64,000 nt of DNA, taken from NCBI GenBank assembly GCA_963575745.1, contig CAUYUJ010016065.1, positions 165,001 through 229,000 of the forward strand, given 5' to 3'. Positions 1 to 10,189 of this stretch are shown in pieces. Both the position numbers and the translations under genes were made by a program. Within the stretch, counting starts at the first letter, position 1, and the number at the start of each line of letters is the position of its first letter. Below the pieces are notes generated by a model that ran no database searches, was not told the origin of the DNA, and saw only the letters and a list, made by a program, of their open reading frames with translations. The DNA is from Prorocentrum cordatum. Its lineage: Eukaryota > Sar > Dinophyceae > Prorocentrales > Prorocentraceae.

Positions 1-1011
1 GGGGATGTACTGCTTGCTTCCTCTGGGGCTACTGGTGGTAACAAGGCGGGGGGGTGGGGATGCAGGCCCGGGGGGCGCGCACAGGCGAGCGGGCCCGCCC
101 GCGTGTGTGCAGGACCTGGCGCGCCGGGCACCACAGTCATACGCACGGCCTCGTGCGCGCGCGCCCACACCTGGCGGCGCGCACACGGGGGCAGGGGGAG
201 GCTGGAGGCCTTCTTGGAAGGAGGCTGCTTCTCAGAAGGCGCCAGCCCTGCACCTGTGGACAAGGCCCGCGCCTTCTAAGAAGCAGGGGGGTTCTGAGGA
301 GCCTTCACCCCTCCCCCGACCCCATTCTGCGCGCGGCCGACACACGAGACGCTCGATGTCCCAGCCCTGTGTGCGTTGCGAGCAATCGGTGGGCGAAACC
401 TTACGCACGCGAGCACCGCACGCACGCGAGCACCGCTGCGGCCTGCTAGCACCATCAGACGGAGACACCCGTCCGACATTCTACACGTGCCGTGCTGGAG
501 GGAAGGCTAGCTATGGGCCTCAGGGTCAAGGGCTGGCTGTCAAGTCTGGATGACAAAACAAGTAAGTAAACGCAAACCTTCTGAGGCCCGCGCAAAAATA
601 TGCTCCAGGGACCGCGTGGACAGACAGAAGCACAGGCGGACGCCGCATCAGCGCAGCTGCCCCGCCGAAAGAGGACGGGCGCGCAAGGCACCCAACGCCC
701 AGCGCGACACCCGCAAAGGTCTGGCCTCGAGCTCATGCCACCGCTGTTCAAGAATCAAGTGGCGCCAACTTTCTGGATTCGCGTCCCGGGGCGCTCCGGG
801 CCCCGGGTTGGGAAGAAGAAGAAGAAGAAGAAGCAACACCAGCACAACCAGGGCGAGGAGCTGCGAGGAGCCAGTGGGGCCCCCCTGGTGGTGTGGTACC
901 CCCCCCCCCCTCCCGCTCGAGACGTCCCCCATCCCCAGATCGGGGAGGCCTCGTGGACCTCCTCGCTGAAGGTGGCCCCCCTGGTGGTGCTGCTGTCGCG
1001 TCTCTGGGGAA
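1..1011. other. GC-rich stretch, no gene supported
   Basis: Several overlapping open frames exist on both strands but all are composition-driven (Arg/Pro/Gly/Ala-rich) with no recognisable domain. Bases 205-310 contain self-complementary CCTTCT/AGAAGG blocks that recur near 4.4 and 10.9 kb. At 873-995 a GGCCCCCCTGGTGGT block occurs twice, and a related form is at 14.72 kb. A (GAA)n run sits at 814-831. Confidence 0.5.
205..310. repeat. Dispersed repeat with CCTTCT/AGAAGG palindromic blocks, copy 1
   Basis: The stretch alternates CCTTCT and AGAAGG words (GGCCTTCTTGG, CTCAGAAGGCGCC, GCGCCTTCTAAGAAGC), so it can fold on itself. The same word style, followed by GGCCCGCCCCCTCTC and CTCGCCGCCGA, occurs near 4330-4530 and 10875-11070. 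I read these as three diverged members of one family. Copy edges are not sharp. Confidence 0.4.
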
Positions 1012-1170
1012 ACCACGAGGTACCGATACCGCGACGCCCCGGACCTCTCCCGGGGGGCGTTCTGACCAGCATTTCGAGGCGAACCCGGCGGCGGCGGCGA
1101 GGGCCTCCGAGGAGGCCCACGGAGGGGAAAACGAGGAAAGGGCAGAGGCATGGGTACCTCTTCCTCCCCG
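1012..1170 (+). repeat. Dispersed repeat, copy A (partner at 7254-7420)
   Basis: A block of about 155 bases runs from a GTACCGATACCG word through GGACCTCTCCC, GCGTTCTGACCAG, ATTTCG and GGGGAAAACGA to GGCATGG-TACCTSTTCCTC. All of these words recur in the same order and orientation at 7254-7420. Identity by eye is roughly three quarters. No coding potential is evident in either copy. Confidence 0.7.
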
Positions 1171-2095
1171 GAGTCTCCCCCCCTCCGACAGGTTGGGGTG
1201 CCCAAGCCGCCCCGGACTGCTCGGGAGGCCCCCATGGCGCCCGCCGGGAGCCCTCCGCTTGGGGGGGCCTGTGGAGGCCGGCCGGGCCGGCACTGCCCTG
1301 CGGGGGGGGGGGGGTCTGCCCGCAGCCCCGCCAGAACGCCAGGCCGCTCGGGGCGAGGCGTCGCCCGCGAGCTCAATGCCTGCGGTCGTGGCTGCTGGCA
1401 TGAGAAGGCAAACAAAAACCCACCCCCATCTTCTGTTGTTCCCATCCTACTTGAGGGCCACATCCCAGAAATAATTTGAGCACCCGGAAAAGTGTCAAAG
1501 GATTGTCGAAACAGTGTCGAAACAGTGTCAAAACAGTGTCGGGCGAGTGTCTCCCAGGGCCCGACACGTGAAAACCCTTGAATTTCGGTACTTGTTCTGC
1601 CGCTCGAAGTTCTTCCTGGCAATCAAGGCTAAAGTAGGTTGGAGCATCATAACCCCCATCATAACCACCCCGACAAGCGAGGCCTTTTAGTAAACGCACC
1701 CAAGGAAGGAATCGAACAGGGCAGGGCTTTTAGGAGACGCCCAGGGCCGTTGAGTGGACGCCGATTGTCCTGTCTGGGTGGTTTTTCCTCCCTTGAGGCA
1801 AGGTTTCAGCGCGGCCCCCGCCGCGTCGCCGGCCTTCGGCGGACTTCCCCGCGGCGGCGAGGGTTCCTGCTGTCAAGCCGCAAGTTCGTCTGCAGAGGTC
1901 AGGGGCCTGCTCCTCGACCGCGGCGCCCCCTGGCCAGCAGAGAGTAGAGGAAGACAGTACAGTCATCCCGTATAGTTGGGACGTACGGTGAGGATGCAGT
2001 GACCTGGGAAGGCCATGTCGACACTTTGCGAGAGGGGCGCGGCCAACGAGAGCGGGCTGATGCGGGTTGGCTACATAAAATGAACGAAACAAATC
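1171..2095. other. Intergenic, no gene seen
   Basis: It is moderately GC-rich with no domain-bearing frame. It contains the 11-bp tandem array at 1504-1550. The frames at 1730-2182 on both strands look like shadows of composition. Confidence 0.4.
1504..1550. repeat. 11-bp tandem array (GTCGAAACAGT)
   Basis: There are about four units of GTCGAAACAGT with one or two changes each, decaying into GTCGGGCGAGT and GTCTCCC. The 11-base period and the GTCGAA start match the array at 3331-3429. Confidence 0.75.
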
Positions 2096-2196
2096 GACGG
2101 TTCGCGCGGATTTCGTGTATCTGCGCTGACCCCCCTCCCTGGCGCACGGAGCGCGCCAAGCGCAGATCCAAGAAATCCGCACAGACTGTCGAATAG
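2096..2196. repeat. Hairpin element, copy 1
   Basis: An imperfect inverted repeat of about 100 bases. The outer arms are 33 bases and match at about 27 positions, including GCGGATTTC with GAAATCCGC and ATCTGCGCT with AGCGCAGAT. The centre holds a second hairpin, CTGGCGC/GCGCCA, next to CCCCCCTCC. Read on the minus strand it matches the hairpin at 29496-29612, including a nearby TTTTATGT. It could be a SINE/MITE-like unit or the 3' tail of a retroelement. Confidence 0.7.
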
Positions 2197-2325
2197 TGCA
2201 TGTTCATGCAACGTTTTCTTATTATCAGAGTGAAAAGGTCGAACGGTCATTCACTGTCCCTGGGCGCGTGGCTGAAACGGATCCGCGATGCGGATTCTTG
2301 TGGTTGCCGTTGTTTGGCGTCGTCC

Positions 2326-2612
2326 CCCCCGCGACCCGGCCCGCGACCCACCCGCGACCCACCCCGCGACCCGCCCGCGACCCGCCCGCGACCCACCCGC
2401 GACGCACCCGCGACCCACCCCGCGACCACACCCGCGACCCACCCGCGATCAACCCGCGATCCACCCGCGACCCACCCCGCGACCCACCCGCGACCCACCC
2501 GCGACCCACACGCAATCCACCCCGCGACCCACCCCGCGACCCACCCGCGACCCACCCAGCGACCCAACCGCGACCCACCCGCGACCCACCGGCGACCCAC
2601 CCCGCGACCCAC
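2326..2612. repeat. Minisatellite CCCACCCGCGA
   Basis: About 26 tandem units of 10-12 bases built on CGACCCACCCG, with slight length variation between units. The frames through it (His-Pro-Arg-Pro-Thr-Arg style on one strand, Gly-Ser-Arg-Gly-Trp-Val on the other) are products of the repeat. Confidence 0.9.
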
Positions 2613-3330
2613 TGCTTTAACGAACAATCGGCGCCTGCGGCGGGCTCTTTCTATGAATTGCCGAAAATTAGGCGCCTGCGGCGGGCTTCTTCCGAGCCTC
2701 GCAGACTGCCGACGTCGCGGGGTGCTACGTGATTCTCCTCATCCTCTGAATCATTCTTCTCCTTCGAAATAGCCCCCCTCCCGGCCAACACAGCTCGGCG
2801 GGCTTAGGTTGTCGTGATCGTTTCTTTTCCCTGGCGCGAGGAGGTCCGGGGCCTACTCCTCGACCTCGGCGCCCTGAGGCAGCAGCGAGGCCTTGGAGGT
2901 CGTCTCGCGCCGTCCTGAAGCCAGCGTGGGCCGCCCTGGAGGCCATCCTGGGCCGTCTCGGAGGCCTCTCGGGCAGTCCCGAAGGCCCAACGGGGGACAC
3001 GTCGACCCCTGTCCCAGGCTTTGGGAGGCTTTCGAGTGGACCGAGCATCTGGGGCCCCGCCCCGGACGAGGGGCGTCCATATCCTCGACAGCGGTGCGTC
3101 CGAATAGCCCCTTTGGGTGTATCCAAGGGCCTTCCCCTTTCTGAGTGGCCAAACTGTTCGGGCAGAGCCCGAGGAGTGGGGGGGACAAATCGCCTGGGAA
3201 AGCAGTCTTCTTAGACCACCTTGGGCCGTCTTGGGGGCCGCCTTGGAGGCCATCTTGGGCGTCCTGGTGGCAAATGTTGTGCTGCATCTTCGGGGGACCT
3301 GGTCTGTCACGTTGCGCCGCGATCCACGTC
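2613..3330. other. No gene; diffuse GGCCGTCTTGGAGG-type repeats
   Basis: From about 2885 to 3260 variants of GCCGTCTTGGAGGCC(A/T)TC recur irregularly. The same word family forms the larger arrays at 7.85-8.41 kb and, on the other strand, at 9.0-9.54 kb. No domain is visible in the overlapping frames. Confidence 0.45.
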
Positions 3331-3429
3331 GAATCCGTGTCGAATACATGTCGAGCGCATCGAATCCGTGTCGAATCCGTGTTGCATCTGTGTCGAATCC
3401 GCGTCGAATCCGCGACGAAGCCATGTCGG
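3331..3429. repeat. 11-bp tandem array (GTCGAATCCGT)
   Basis: About nine units of GTCGAATCCGT and variants (GTCGAATACAT, GTTGCATCTGT, GTCGAATCCGC). It has the same period and first six bases as the array at 1504-1550, so the two probably share an origin. Confidence 0.8.
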
Positions 3430-3612
3430 AGTACGAGAAAAAGACTGCCATTGACAGAGGGTCCTCCGAAAACACTGCCACTCGCAGGATAGGAAAGGCC
3501 CCCCCGAAGATGCAAAGAAACAGATGGATGCCCCCTCCCCCCCCGGAAAGTAGAGAAAAGCGTCCCACTACTCGCAAAGGAACGGCTCGCACATGGCCTG
3601 CATCCGCCACGT

Positions 3613-3863
3613 AGAACTTACGATCCATGATATAGAGGAGAAAACACGTGCTTGTTTCAAATGTTTGCGAGCAGGTACTTTGCGAGTAGCGGAACGCGCC
3701 GGGTGGGAAAGAAAAACAAAAAGCCAATAGTACTTTGCGAATAGTGGAACTTACGATCCATTCTATAGAGGGGAAGACATGTGTTTGTCCAAATGTTTGC
3801 GAGTAGGTACTCGGCGAATAGCGGAACGCGCTCGGTGGGAAAGACAAACAAAAAGCTGAGCCA
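3613..3863 (+). repeat. Two direct copies of a ~117-bp unit, period ~134
   Basis: Copy 1 (3613-3729) and copy 2 (3747-3863) both begin GAACTTACGATCCAT and pass through TATAGAG, CAAATGTTTGCGAG and GTAGCGGAACGCGC-type words to GGGAAAGA and ACAAAAAGC. A shorter degenerate piece may precede copy 1 near 3565. Confidence 0.8.
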
Positions 3864-4044
3864 TCCCAGGGGCAGCGGCAGGCTGCCGGCAGCGCCGCCG
3901 AGGGCGCCGGGGGCGCGCGGCATGGCCGCCGCCGGAGGGGGGGTCGCTGGGGCGGTGCGGGGGCCGGTCGCCGAGAGAGCTGCGCGCGTCTTGGCCTGGA
4001 GCCGGGAGGGCGCAGCGAGACGTGCCAGTGCTTTTCGGCGGCGA

Positions 4045-4168
4045 GTGAGGAGGAGGAGGAGGAGGGGGAGGAGGAGGAGGAGGAGGAGGAGGAGGAGGAG
4101 GAGGAGGAGGAGGAGGAGGAGGAGGAGGAGGAGGGGGAGGGGGAGGAGGGGGAGGGGGAGGGGGAGGT
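4045..4168. repeat. (GAG)n homopurine microsatellite
   Basis: About 120 bases of almost uninterrupted GAG/GGA, grading into GGGGGA at the right end. It produces the long poly-Arg frame on the plus strand and the poly-Pro frame on the minus strand, neither of which I treat as a gene. A perfect purine strand of this length can form triplex structures. Confidence 0.95.
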
Positions 4169-4329
4169 CGCGGCTCGTCCTTCCCCCTCGACCAGGCCAC
4201 GCCTCCCGCGGAGTGCCCGCGGCGGCCGCGGGATGCGCTGGGCTCCGACCCCGCGCGCGGAGCTCCGGCCCGCCTCGGCGCGGGCGCGCCGAGGCTAGTC
4301 GGCGGCGAGGGAGGAGGGGAAGTGAGAAG

Positions 4330-4530
4330 GAGAAAAAGCCTTCTCAGGGGGGCGGCGGGGCTCCTCAGAGGCCTTCTGGCCTTCTGAAAAAAAGGTGTTC
4401 TGCGTCTTCGGAGAAGGCTGGAGAGAAAACTTCCCCGGAGGCCCGGGGACCTCCGAGCCTCCTGAAAAGGCCCGCCCCCTCTCACCTCTCCCCCAGGCTC
4501 GCCGCCGATTGAAGCCGAGCGGGACGCAGA
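4330..4530. repeat. Dispersed CCTTCT/AGAAGG repeat, copy 2
   Basis: Related to 205-310 and 10875-11070. It shows alternating GCCTTCT and TCAGAGGCCTTCTG words, then AAGGCCCGCCCCCTCTC and AGGCTCGCCGCCGATTG. The second half matches 11010-11065 most clearly. Confidence 0.5.
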
Positions 4531-5470
4531 AGGACGTACTGTAGTACTACTTGCCCTGCTTAGGGGCGCGCGACCGACACAAACATGTAGAACAGCCACC
4601 CCGTGATCGACTGCTTCGGGAGCGGTGCGGCCCGAGGGCACCCGCCACGCAGCTTGCACTACGAGGCCCCTCGGCGCGCGAGTCGCCCCTGGGGGGTGTG
4701 GGTGGGGGCGGGGGGCCACGCACTCACGGGTGGCATCAGCATGCCGGGGTGGCGCCGATCGAGCGCGGCGCCCGAAGACTGCGGCGGAAGCGTGCCGCCT
4801 GCGGCGGAAGCGCGTCGTGGCGACCCCGGCATGGGTTCTTGTTCTGGCACCGTGTGGACCGTTCAACCTTGAGCGATCGGCGGATTCCGGATCGCCAGAG
4901 TGTCCCACGTCTGCTGGTTCTGGGCCACTGGCGGCGCTGGACACGGGAACTCCGCACTGGGCTCGCCACCGCGTCCGACGCGAGCAGACCGCAAGCGTTT
5001 CTGGGGGGTCAGATTCCACCAGCCCTCCGAGCGAAGGCTGCAAATGATAGACAGCCTCCGCCTTGATCTCTTCAAGACATCGGGGGTCTCGGTCGGTCGT
5101 TGTCTGGGTCCCCCCACAGAAACGTCGGCGATATGGGCAGGAGGGAAAGGGGCATCCTGGACACCAACGCAGCCCATGGAAAAGATGTCCTGAAGGGCCC
5201 CTTTAGGGCTCTTGTTTTCATCCCCCACTTCACTAGGGGAGGTTTTGAGAACCCCCTCTCACCGTTTGACGCCCTCATTGACGGACCGGGGCCCCACCAA
5301 TATGGGCAAATAAATATTGTTCCGCGGCAGCCGCCACACAACAACGACGACGACGACATGAAAGATTCAGTAAGATCTTCAGCTCTGAGCCTAAGCAAGA
5401 GCTTCAGATCTGCTTGGGGGTATCGCTGGGGTTGCTCTGCCAGGGAAGGGGGGGAAAGGGGGGGGGGGGC
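4531..5470. other. No gene supported
   Basis: GC-rich with overlapping frames on both strands. The clearest internal structure is a short duplication, GTGCCGCCTGCGGCGGAAGCG (about 4791-4812). A stretch near 5320-5400 is slightly less GC-rich. No recognisable protein domain. Confidence 0.4.
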
Positions 5471-5592
5471 GGTCCCCCATCTGGCGATTTCTTCATGATT
5501 TGAGCATCCGGACCCCCCCCCTGGGGAAAGGGGGGAAGGGAGGGACGGGGGTTGGTCCCCCATCTGGCGTGTTCTGAATGATTTGCGCATCC
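5471..5592 (+). repeat. 82-bp direct duplication
   Basis: GGTCCCCCATCTGGCG followed by TGATTTG(A/C)GCATCC occurs at 5471 and again at 5553. The two are separated by G- and C-homopolymer runs. Only two copies are seen. Confidence 0.75.
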
Positions 5593-5885
5593 CCAAGACG
5601 TTTCGGGGGATCCAGGGACCCCCCTCAGATCTAGCCGTTACCGTCCCCAGGACCCTCCCCTCGGAACCCTCCCAGGACCCCCTCCGGGACCGCTCCAGGC
5701 ACCCCCCCGAAAGGAGAAGAAAGAAAACCAGAAGAATCGAGGAGGGAGGAGGCCACAGAGCCGCGAAGATCACCGAATCCAGAGCCCCCCGGATTGGCGG
5801 CCCTGGCCGGAGGCCAAGACAATAAATATTGTCTCGCCACAGGGAGGTCGCGAGGGGCAGACGCAGGGGGGGAGGGGGGGGGGGA

Positions 5886-6006
5886 CCAGGGTAGGGGGCT
5901 ACACGCGAACCCTACCCCTACCCCCCACGATTTCCGAGGGGACCACGAAGTAAACCCCACCCTCCCCCTCAGAAATCGTGGGGGGTAGGGGGGGTAGGGT
6001 TCACAT
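5886..6006. repeat. Foldback element, copy 1
   Basis: The left arm GCGAACCCTACCCCTACC, continuing CCCCACGATTTCCGAGG, is mirrored by CCTCAGAAATCGTGGGG, continuing GGTAGGG and GTAGGGTTCACA. The arms are about 38-42 bases with a spacer of about 35. The same arms occur at 14265-14390, so this is a repeat family. A poly-G run of 18 or more bases lies just right of it at about 6020. Confidence 0.8.
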
Positions 6007-6009
6007 GTG

Positions 6010-6690
6010 GCCCCCTACAGGGGGGGGGGGGGGGGGGGAGACGCAGGAGCAGGCGCAGGGGGGGGAGCAGACGCAGGAACAGACGCGGGGGGGGGGCAGC
6101 CAGAGGGGGCTGGGGGAGGGGTCCTGGGGCGTCTTGGGGCCTTCCCGGCCGTCCGGAGGCCACCTTGGGCGTCTTGCGGCGCCTCTCCTGCGAAGCGGCG
6201 CCCCCTCTGACCGTGTCGGGGGGCTCGCGGGGCCCTCTTGGCCCGTGATAGGGTGCCCCCTTGGACTGGAGCAAAGCATGCGAGAACACGCGAGAACAGC
6301 GCCAAACCCGAGAGGCACAGGAAACCACAGGAAATCCAGTAATTCGAAATCCGGGCCCTGTAATACCCGTTCACTCAAGACTAAGGACGGGGGACTCCAA
6401 GGGACCTGAAGACACTCCATCGCGGCACGGTGACGGATCATTACAGGTATCATTACCCGCTGCTAGTCTGCCCTCACTTCGATACTTTTTTCCGCCACGC
6501 CTGCTACCACAGCCAGCAGCCAGCATCGCAAGGCTTCTTCTCTGCAAAGTTCTGATATATGGAATTGCGTTTAGTGACGGGTAAATGCATTAAAAGAAAG
6601 AGAGTATCCGTCACCCCGTGCTTGCACGGAATGGGCGTGTTAGAACCTGGACCAGCACGGGAACGGAAAGATCACTCTCAGGAACTTTCC
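6010..6690. other. No gene seen
   Basis: The left part is G-rich (poly-G at about 6020-6040, and GCAGGAGCAGACGCAGG words repeated at 6040-6090). The rest is mixed-composition DNA with no domain-bearing frame. Confidence 0.4.
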
Positions 6691-6694
6691 CGAT

Positions 6695-6985
6695 ATGGCT
6701 CACGACAACGTTCGTTCTTGGGAGCATTGGCGTTCAGAGCTCTGTAGGTCATCAATCGTACTGGGAGCCTTGGCGATAAAAGCTTTCCACGCCATGCTTC
6801 GTTATGTGAGCCTTGGCGGTCAGAGCTCTTTACGTCATCGTTCGTACTCGGAGCCTTGGCGAGATACGCTTTCCACGTCATCGTCCGTACTGGGAGCCTT
6901 GGCGTTCAGAACGTCTCACGTCACCTGGAGCTGCTCGACCTCTTCGGTGACTTGGCGTTCACAGCTTTTCACGCCACAGACTCGC
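6695..6985 (+). repeat. ~50-bp tandem repeat
   Basis: About six diverged units of the form CGTCATCGTTCGTACTGGGAGC, then CTTGGCGTTCAGA and GCTTTTCACG. Two sub-versions alternate, one with TTCAGAGCTCT and one with GATAAAAGCTTTCC. The open frame across it is a product of the repeat. Confidence 0.7.
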
Positions 6986-7253
6986 CTAACTGTGCGTCCG
7001 TCACTTGGCTGTCTGTGGGCGGGCCTCAAGGCCTCCTCCCATCCGGTCTTCTGGTCAGTGTCGTCTCTCCCACACGCCCGTCGTCCAACACCAGCCGCCT
7101 CCCGGCCACAAGCGGCGTCCGACCTCGAACGCCCACGCCGGCATCGCCGCCGCGTCAACGAGGCCTGTGGGTGCAGCACATCCACTGCCGATGCCGTGCA
7201 CCGATCATGCAACACACTGCCAGCGTCATCTTGCCACAACGTCGTCGGTGCTG

Positions 7254-7420
7254 GGGAACCCAAAACGTACCGATACCGATCCCGATACTCCCCTGACCTC
7301 TCCCAGGATGCGTTCTGACCAGAATTTCGGGGCGAATCCAGCGGTGGCGACGAGGGCCCCCCAGGAGGCCCAAGAAGGGGAAAACGAGCGAAAGGCAGCG
7401 GCATGGATACCTGTTCCTCT
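7254..7420 (+). repeat. Dispersed repeat, copy B (partner at 1012-1170)
   Basis: Same orientation and word order as 1012-1170: CGTACCGATACCG, CTGACCTCTCCC, GCGTTCTGACCAG, AATTTCGGGGCGAA, GGGGAAAACGAGCGAAAGG, GGCATGGATACCTG. About 6.2 kb separates the copies. Confidence 0.7.
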
Positions 7421-7604
7421 TCTGAGGTTCTGGTTTCTGATGCCGCGCGAGCCGACCAACCTCACGGAGCACCGCTCGCAGAAGCCGCAGCTGTCGATTG
7501 CCACTGTCGCTCGAGAAGCGTAGCTCCGAGCCGATGCATATGTATGTATGTGTATATGTCAATACCTACACACAGATTCAAGTAGCATGTTTTGTATGAC
7601 CTCT

Positions 7605-7628
7605 CTCTATATGTCTCTCTCTCTCTCG

Positions 7629-7660
<32 letters not shown>

Positions 7661-7683
7661 ATATATATGTCACTGGTGTTTAG

Positions 7684-7712
<29 letters not shown>
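7605..7712. repeat. (CT)n and (TA)n microsatellites
   Basis: A (CT)n tract of about 55 bases with few interruptions (7605-7660), then TATATATG and, after about 25 bases, a pure (TA)n run of about 27 bases (7684-7710). Confidence 0.95.
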
Positions 7713-7715
<3 letters not shown>

Positions 7716-7849
7716 GTATGTCTACAGCGACCATCGGCAAATACCGCCACCGTGCCCAACTTGTGGGTGCGAGGCGTGTTTGATACCTCTGCGGGTCTCC
7801 TGGGGTCCTCTACGGGGGCGTCTTAGAGGCCTTGAAATCCAACGACTTT

Positions 7850-8410
7850 GGCCGCTCTGGGCCGGATTGGGCGTCCTCTTGGGGCCTGTTTGGGCCCTCT
7901 TGGGCCGTCATGGGCACTCTTGGGTCGGCTAGGGCCGTCTTGGGGCCCCCTCAAGGACCTCTTGGGCCTTCGTGGGGGCATCGAACCCTCTTGGAGCTGT
8001 GCTGGGAGCCTCTTGGAGCGCTCTTGGGCTCTCATTGGGCTGTCTTGGAGTGCTGTTGGGCCGCCTTGGATTCCTCTTGGGCCGTCCCGAAGCCCTCTTG
8101 GGAGCCTCTTCGGGCGATCTTCGAGGCCCCCAGAGCCCCCTTGGGCACTTCTTGGTCAGAAGAAGCAATCATTTGCAAATCCGTCAGAAACCTAAGCAAA
8201 TCTTGTTGCCTCCCGAGGCCATCTTGGAAGTAAGTCCTCGTAGGACCCTTGGGGCGTCTGGGGGGGGCCTCTTGGGCCCATCTTGGGCCCTCTGGGCCCC
8301 GCGGGTGCGCTCTTGGGCCGTCTTGGGATCTCTAGGGCCGCTCCTGGGCCGTCTTGGAGGTATCTTAGGCCGTCTTGGGGGCATCTCCGGGGTCTCTTGA
8401 GCCGTCCTGG
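7850..8410 (+). repeat. Degenerate array of CTCTTGGGCCGTCTTGG words
   Basis: Imperfect units of 13-30 bases built on CTCTTGGGCCGTCTTGGAG fill 560 bases. The complementary words fill 9000-9540, so the two blocks form an inverted pair. Frames here (Leu-Gly-Pro-Ser-Trp rich) reflect the repeat. Confidence 0.75.
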
Positions 8411-8830
8411 GCCGAAAAAGCCGCCAGCATGTCCTCTGAGGGCGTGTATCGGGAGCGGCCAAGAGGGGGGCGTCCAAGAGGGGGGGTTCAAATCATGGAC
8501 GGCGGCATGTCCGCGGCCCAGCGGGGGGGGGCAGGGACGTAATGAAATAAGAAGAGGCGCCATACAATCTAGGAAAATATCATGGCCCCCGCCATGACAT
8601 CCCCCCCTTTCCGCCCCCGAATGTAAGAAATCTCGTCCGCCCCCCATCCCCCCCCGGGCCTCCCCCCCCCGGGCACCCCCCGTTGGGACTAACGCATTGT
8701 ACAGACCTTATCTTGCTAGCGCTCGTTTGGTCATGCTCGCCCGCCGTCTCTCGTAACGTGTCTTTGTGCTTTCTTGGGCCGACCCGTCCCTCGCACCGAC
8801 CAACCCTCAAAAACATACGTGTACACGTAC

Positions 8831-8843
8831 ACAACACACAGTC

Positions 8844-8877
<34 letters not shown>

Positions 8878-8943
8878 CGCGCGCACACGCACACGCACAC
8901 ACGCACACACACGCACACACATACACACACACGCGCACACACA
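8831..8943. repeat. (CA)n microsatellite
   Basis: About 110 bases of CA with CG interruptions (CACACGCGCACACGCACACG). It lies in the spacer between the two arms of the inverted array pair. Confidence 0.95.
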
Positions 8944-8999
8944 ACAAAAAGCGCCCCCTTCTGAACTTGCTCTCTGGCGTTCGTTTCGGCCTCAAGACG

Positions 9000-9540
9000 G
9001 ACAAAATGGCCTCCAAGACAGCTTTCAAAAAAGCGAAGATAACACCAAGGTGGCCAAAGGTGGGCCAAGAGGCTGTCAAGACGGGCTCAAGACAGACCAA
9101 GACGTATCCAAGAGACCTCCACGACATCCCAAGAGAGATCCAAGAGGCGCCACAGGAGAGCCCGAGGAGGTAAGAAGCACTGACTGCCTGGAGGTGTTCG
9201 AGGAAGTTTTGATGTTCTCGCATGTTTGGGTTTGCGACCGCCCAGGATGACCAAAGAGGCATCCAAGATAATCAGCTTAAAGACAGCCCATGAGGCCCCG
9301 AAGAGAGCCCGAGGTCGGCCCAAAAGGACCCCGAGATCGCCGAAGAGGGCTCGAAAGAGGGCCAAAGACGGCTTCAGAGCGCTCCAAGAAGGCACCCAGA
9401 CGGCCCAGAGAAGCCCCCAAGACGGCCTCAGAAGGCGTCCGACGGACCACTGCCCAAGAGTCCCCAAGAGGCTCCCAAGAGACCTCCAAGAGGCCCCCAA
9501 GAGGCAGACGACCCTCAGGACGTCCCTAGAGGGTCCCAAG
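9000..9540 (-). repeat. Degenerate array complementary to 7850-8410
   Basis: Words such as CAAGACGGCC, CCAAGAGG and GGCCCCCAAGA repeat irregularly. On the minus strand they are the same CTCTTGGGGGCCGTCTTG words as in 7850-8410. Confidence 0.7.
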
Positions 9541-9699
9541 AAGCCTTGGCATCGTCGTCTCCATATTATACATTTCTCCTGCTCATCCGTCCCGGTTCCT
9601 TGGTCGCACCCAGAGACGTGTCGGTAGGTAGGGCGGACTGGGAGTTTCGTCTGAGACTTCCTCACAATGTATGACCCTGAAGCTGAAAATTAGCAACAG

Positions 9700-10185
9700 T
9701 TCCACGGCTGGAAGGCAGGCAATGTTTCTAATGTGGCTCTCGCCCCAGCGCCGCGCACATTCCTCCTAAAAGTTTGCAAGGGGCTCACAGATGGAGGGCG
9801 GGCTGTGTTTCAAATTGTGGCTCTCGCCTCGGCGAAGCGCACATGCGTCCTAAAAACTTGCAAATGCTTCACGGATGGAAGGCGGTAAATGCTCAAAATG
9901 TGATTATCGCCTCAGCGCCGCGCACATTAGTTCCAAACTTTGCACCCGTTTCACAGATGGAGGGCTGGACCTTTTCAAAATGTGGCTCTCGCCTCAGTGC
10001 TGCGCACAGTCCCCCAAACAGTTCGCAAATACTTCACGAATGGAAGGCGGTACCTTTTCAAACTGGTTCTCCCCTCAGCACCGTGCACATTCGTTCGCAA
10101 ATTTTCGAGAGCTTCACGGATGGAGGGCAATACCTTTTCAATGTGTGGCTCTCCCCTCAGTGCCGCGCCCCCTCGTGTTCAGATG
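9700..10185 (+). repeat. ~82-bp tandem repeat, about six units
   Basis: Each unit has TTCACGGATGGAAGGCGG, then TTTTCAAAATGTGGCTCTCGCC, TCAGCGCCGCGCACATTC and a GCAAA-type tail. The GATGGA(A/G)GGC word recurs near 9788, 9870, 9953, 10037 and 10117. Confidence 0.85.
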
Positions 10186-10189
10186 TCAC

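Noticed and set aside
3763-5043. 426-codon minus frame with a poly-Pro tract
   Set aside because: The frame is held open by the (GAG)n repeat and high GC. No domain, and the plus strand is equally open.
8480-8500. GGTTCAAATC as a tRNA B box
   Set aside because: No A box or cloverleaf can be drawn upstream, and the flanks are GGGGGG/CCAAGAGG repeats.
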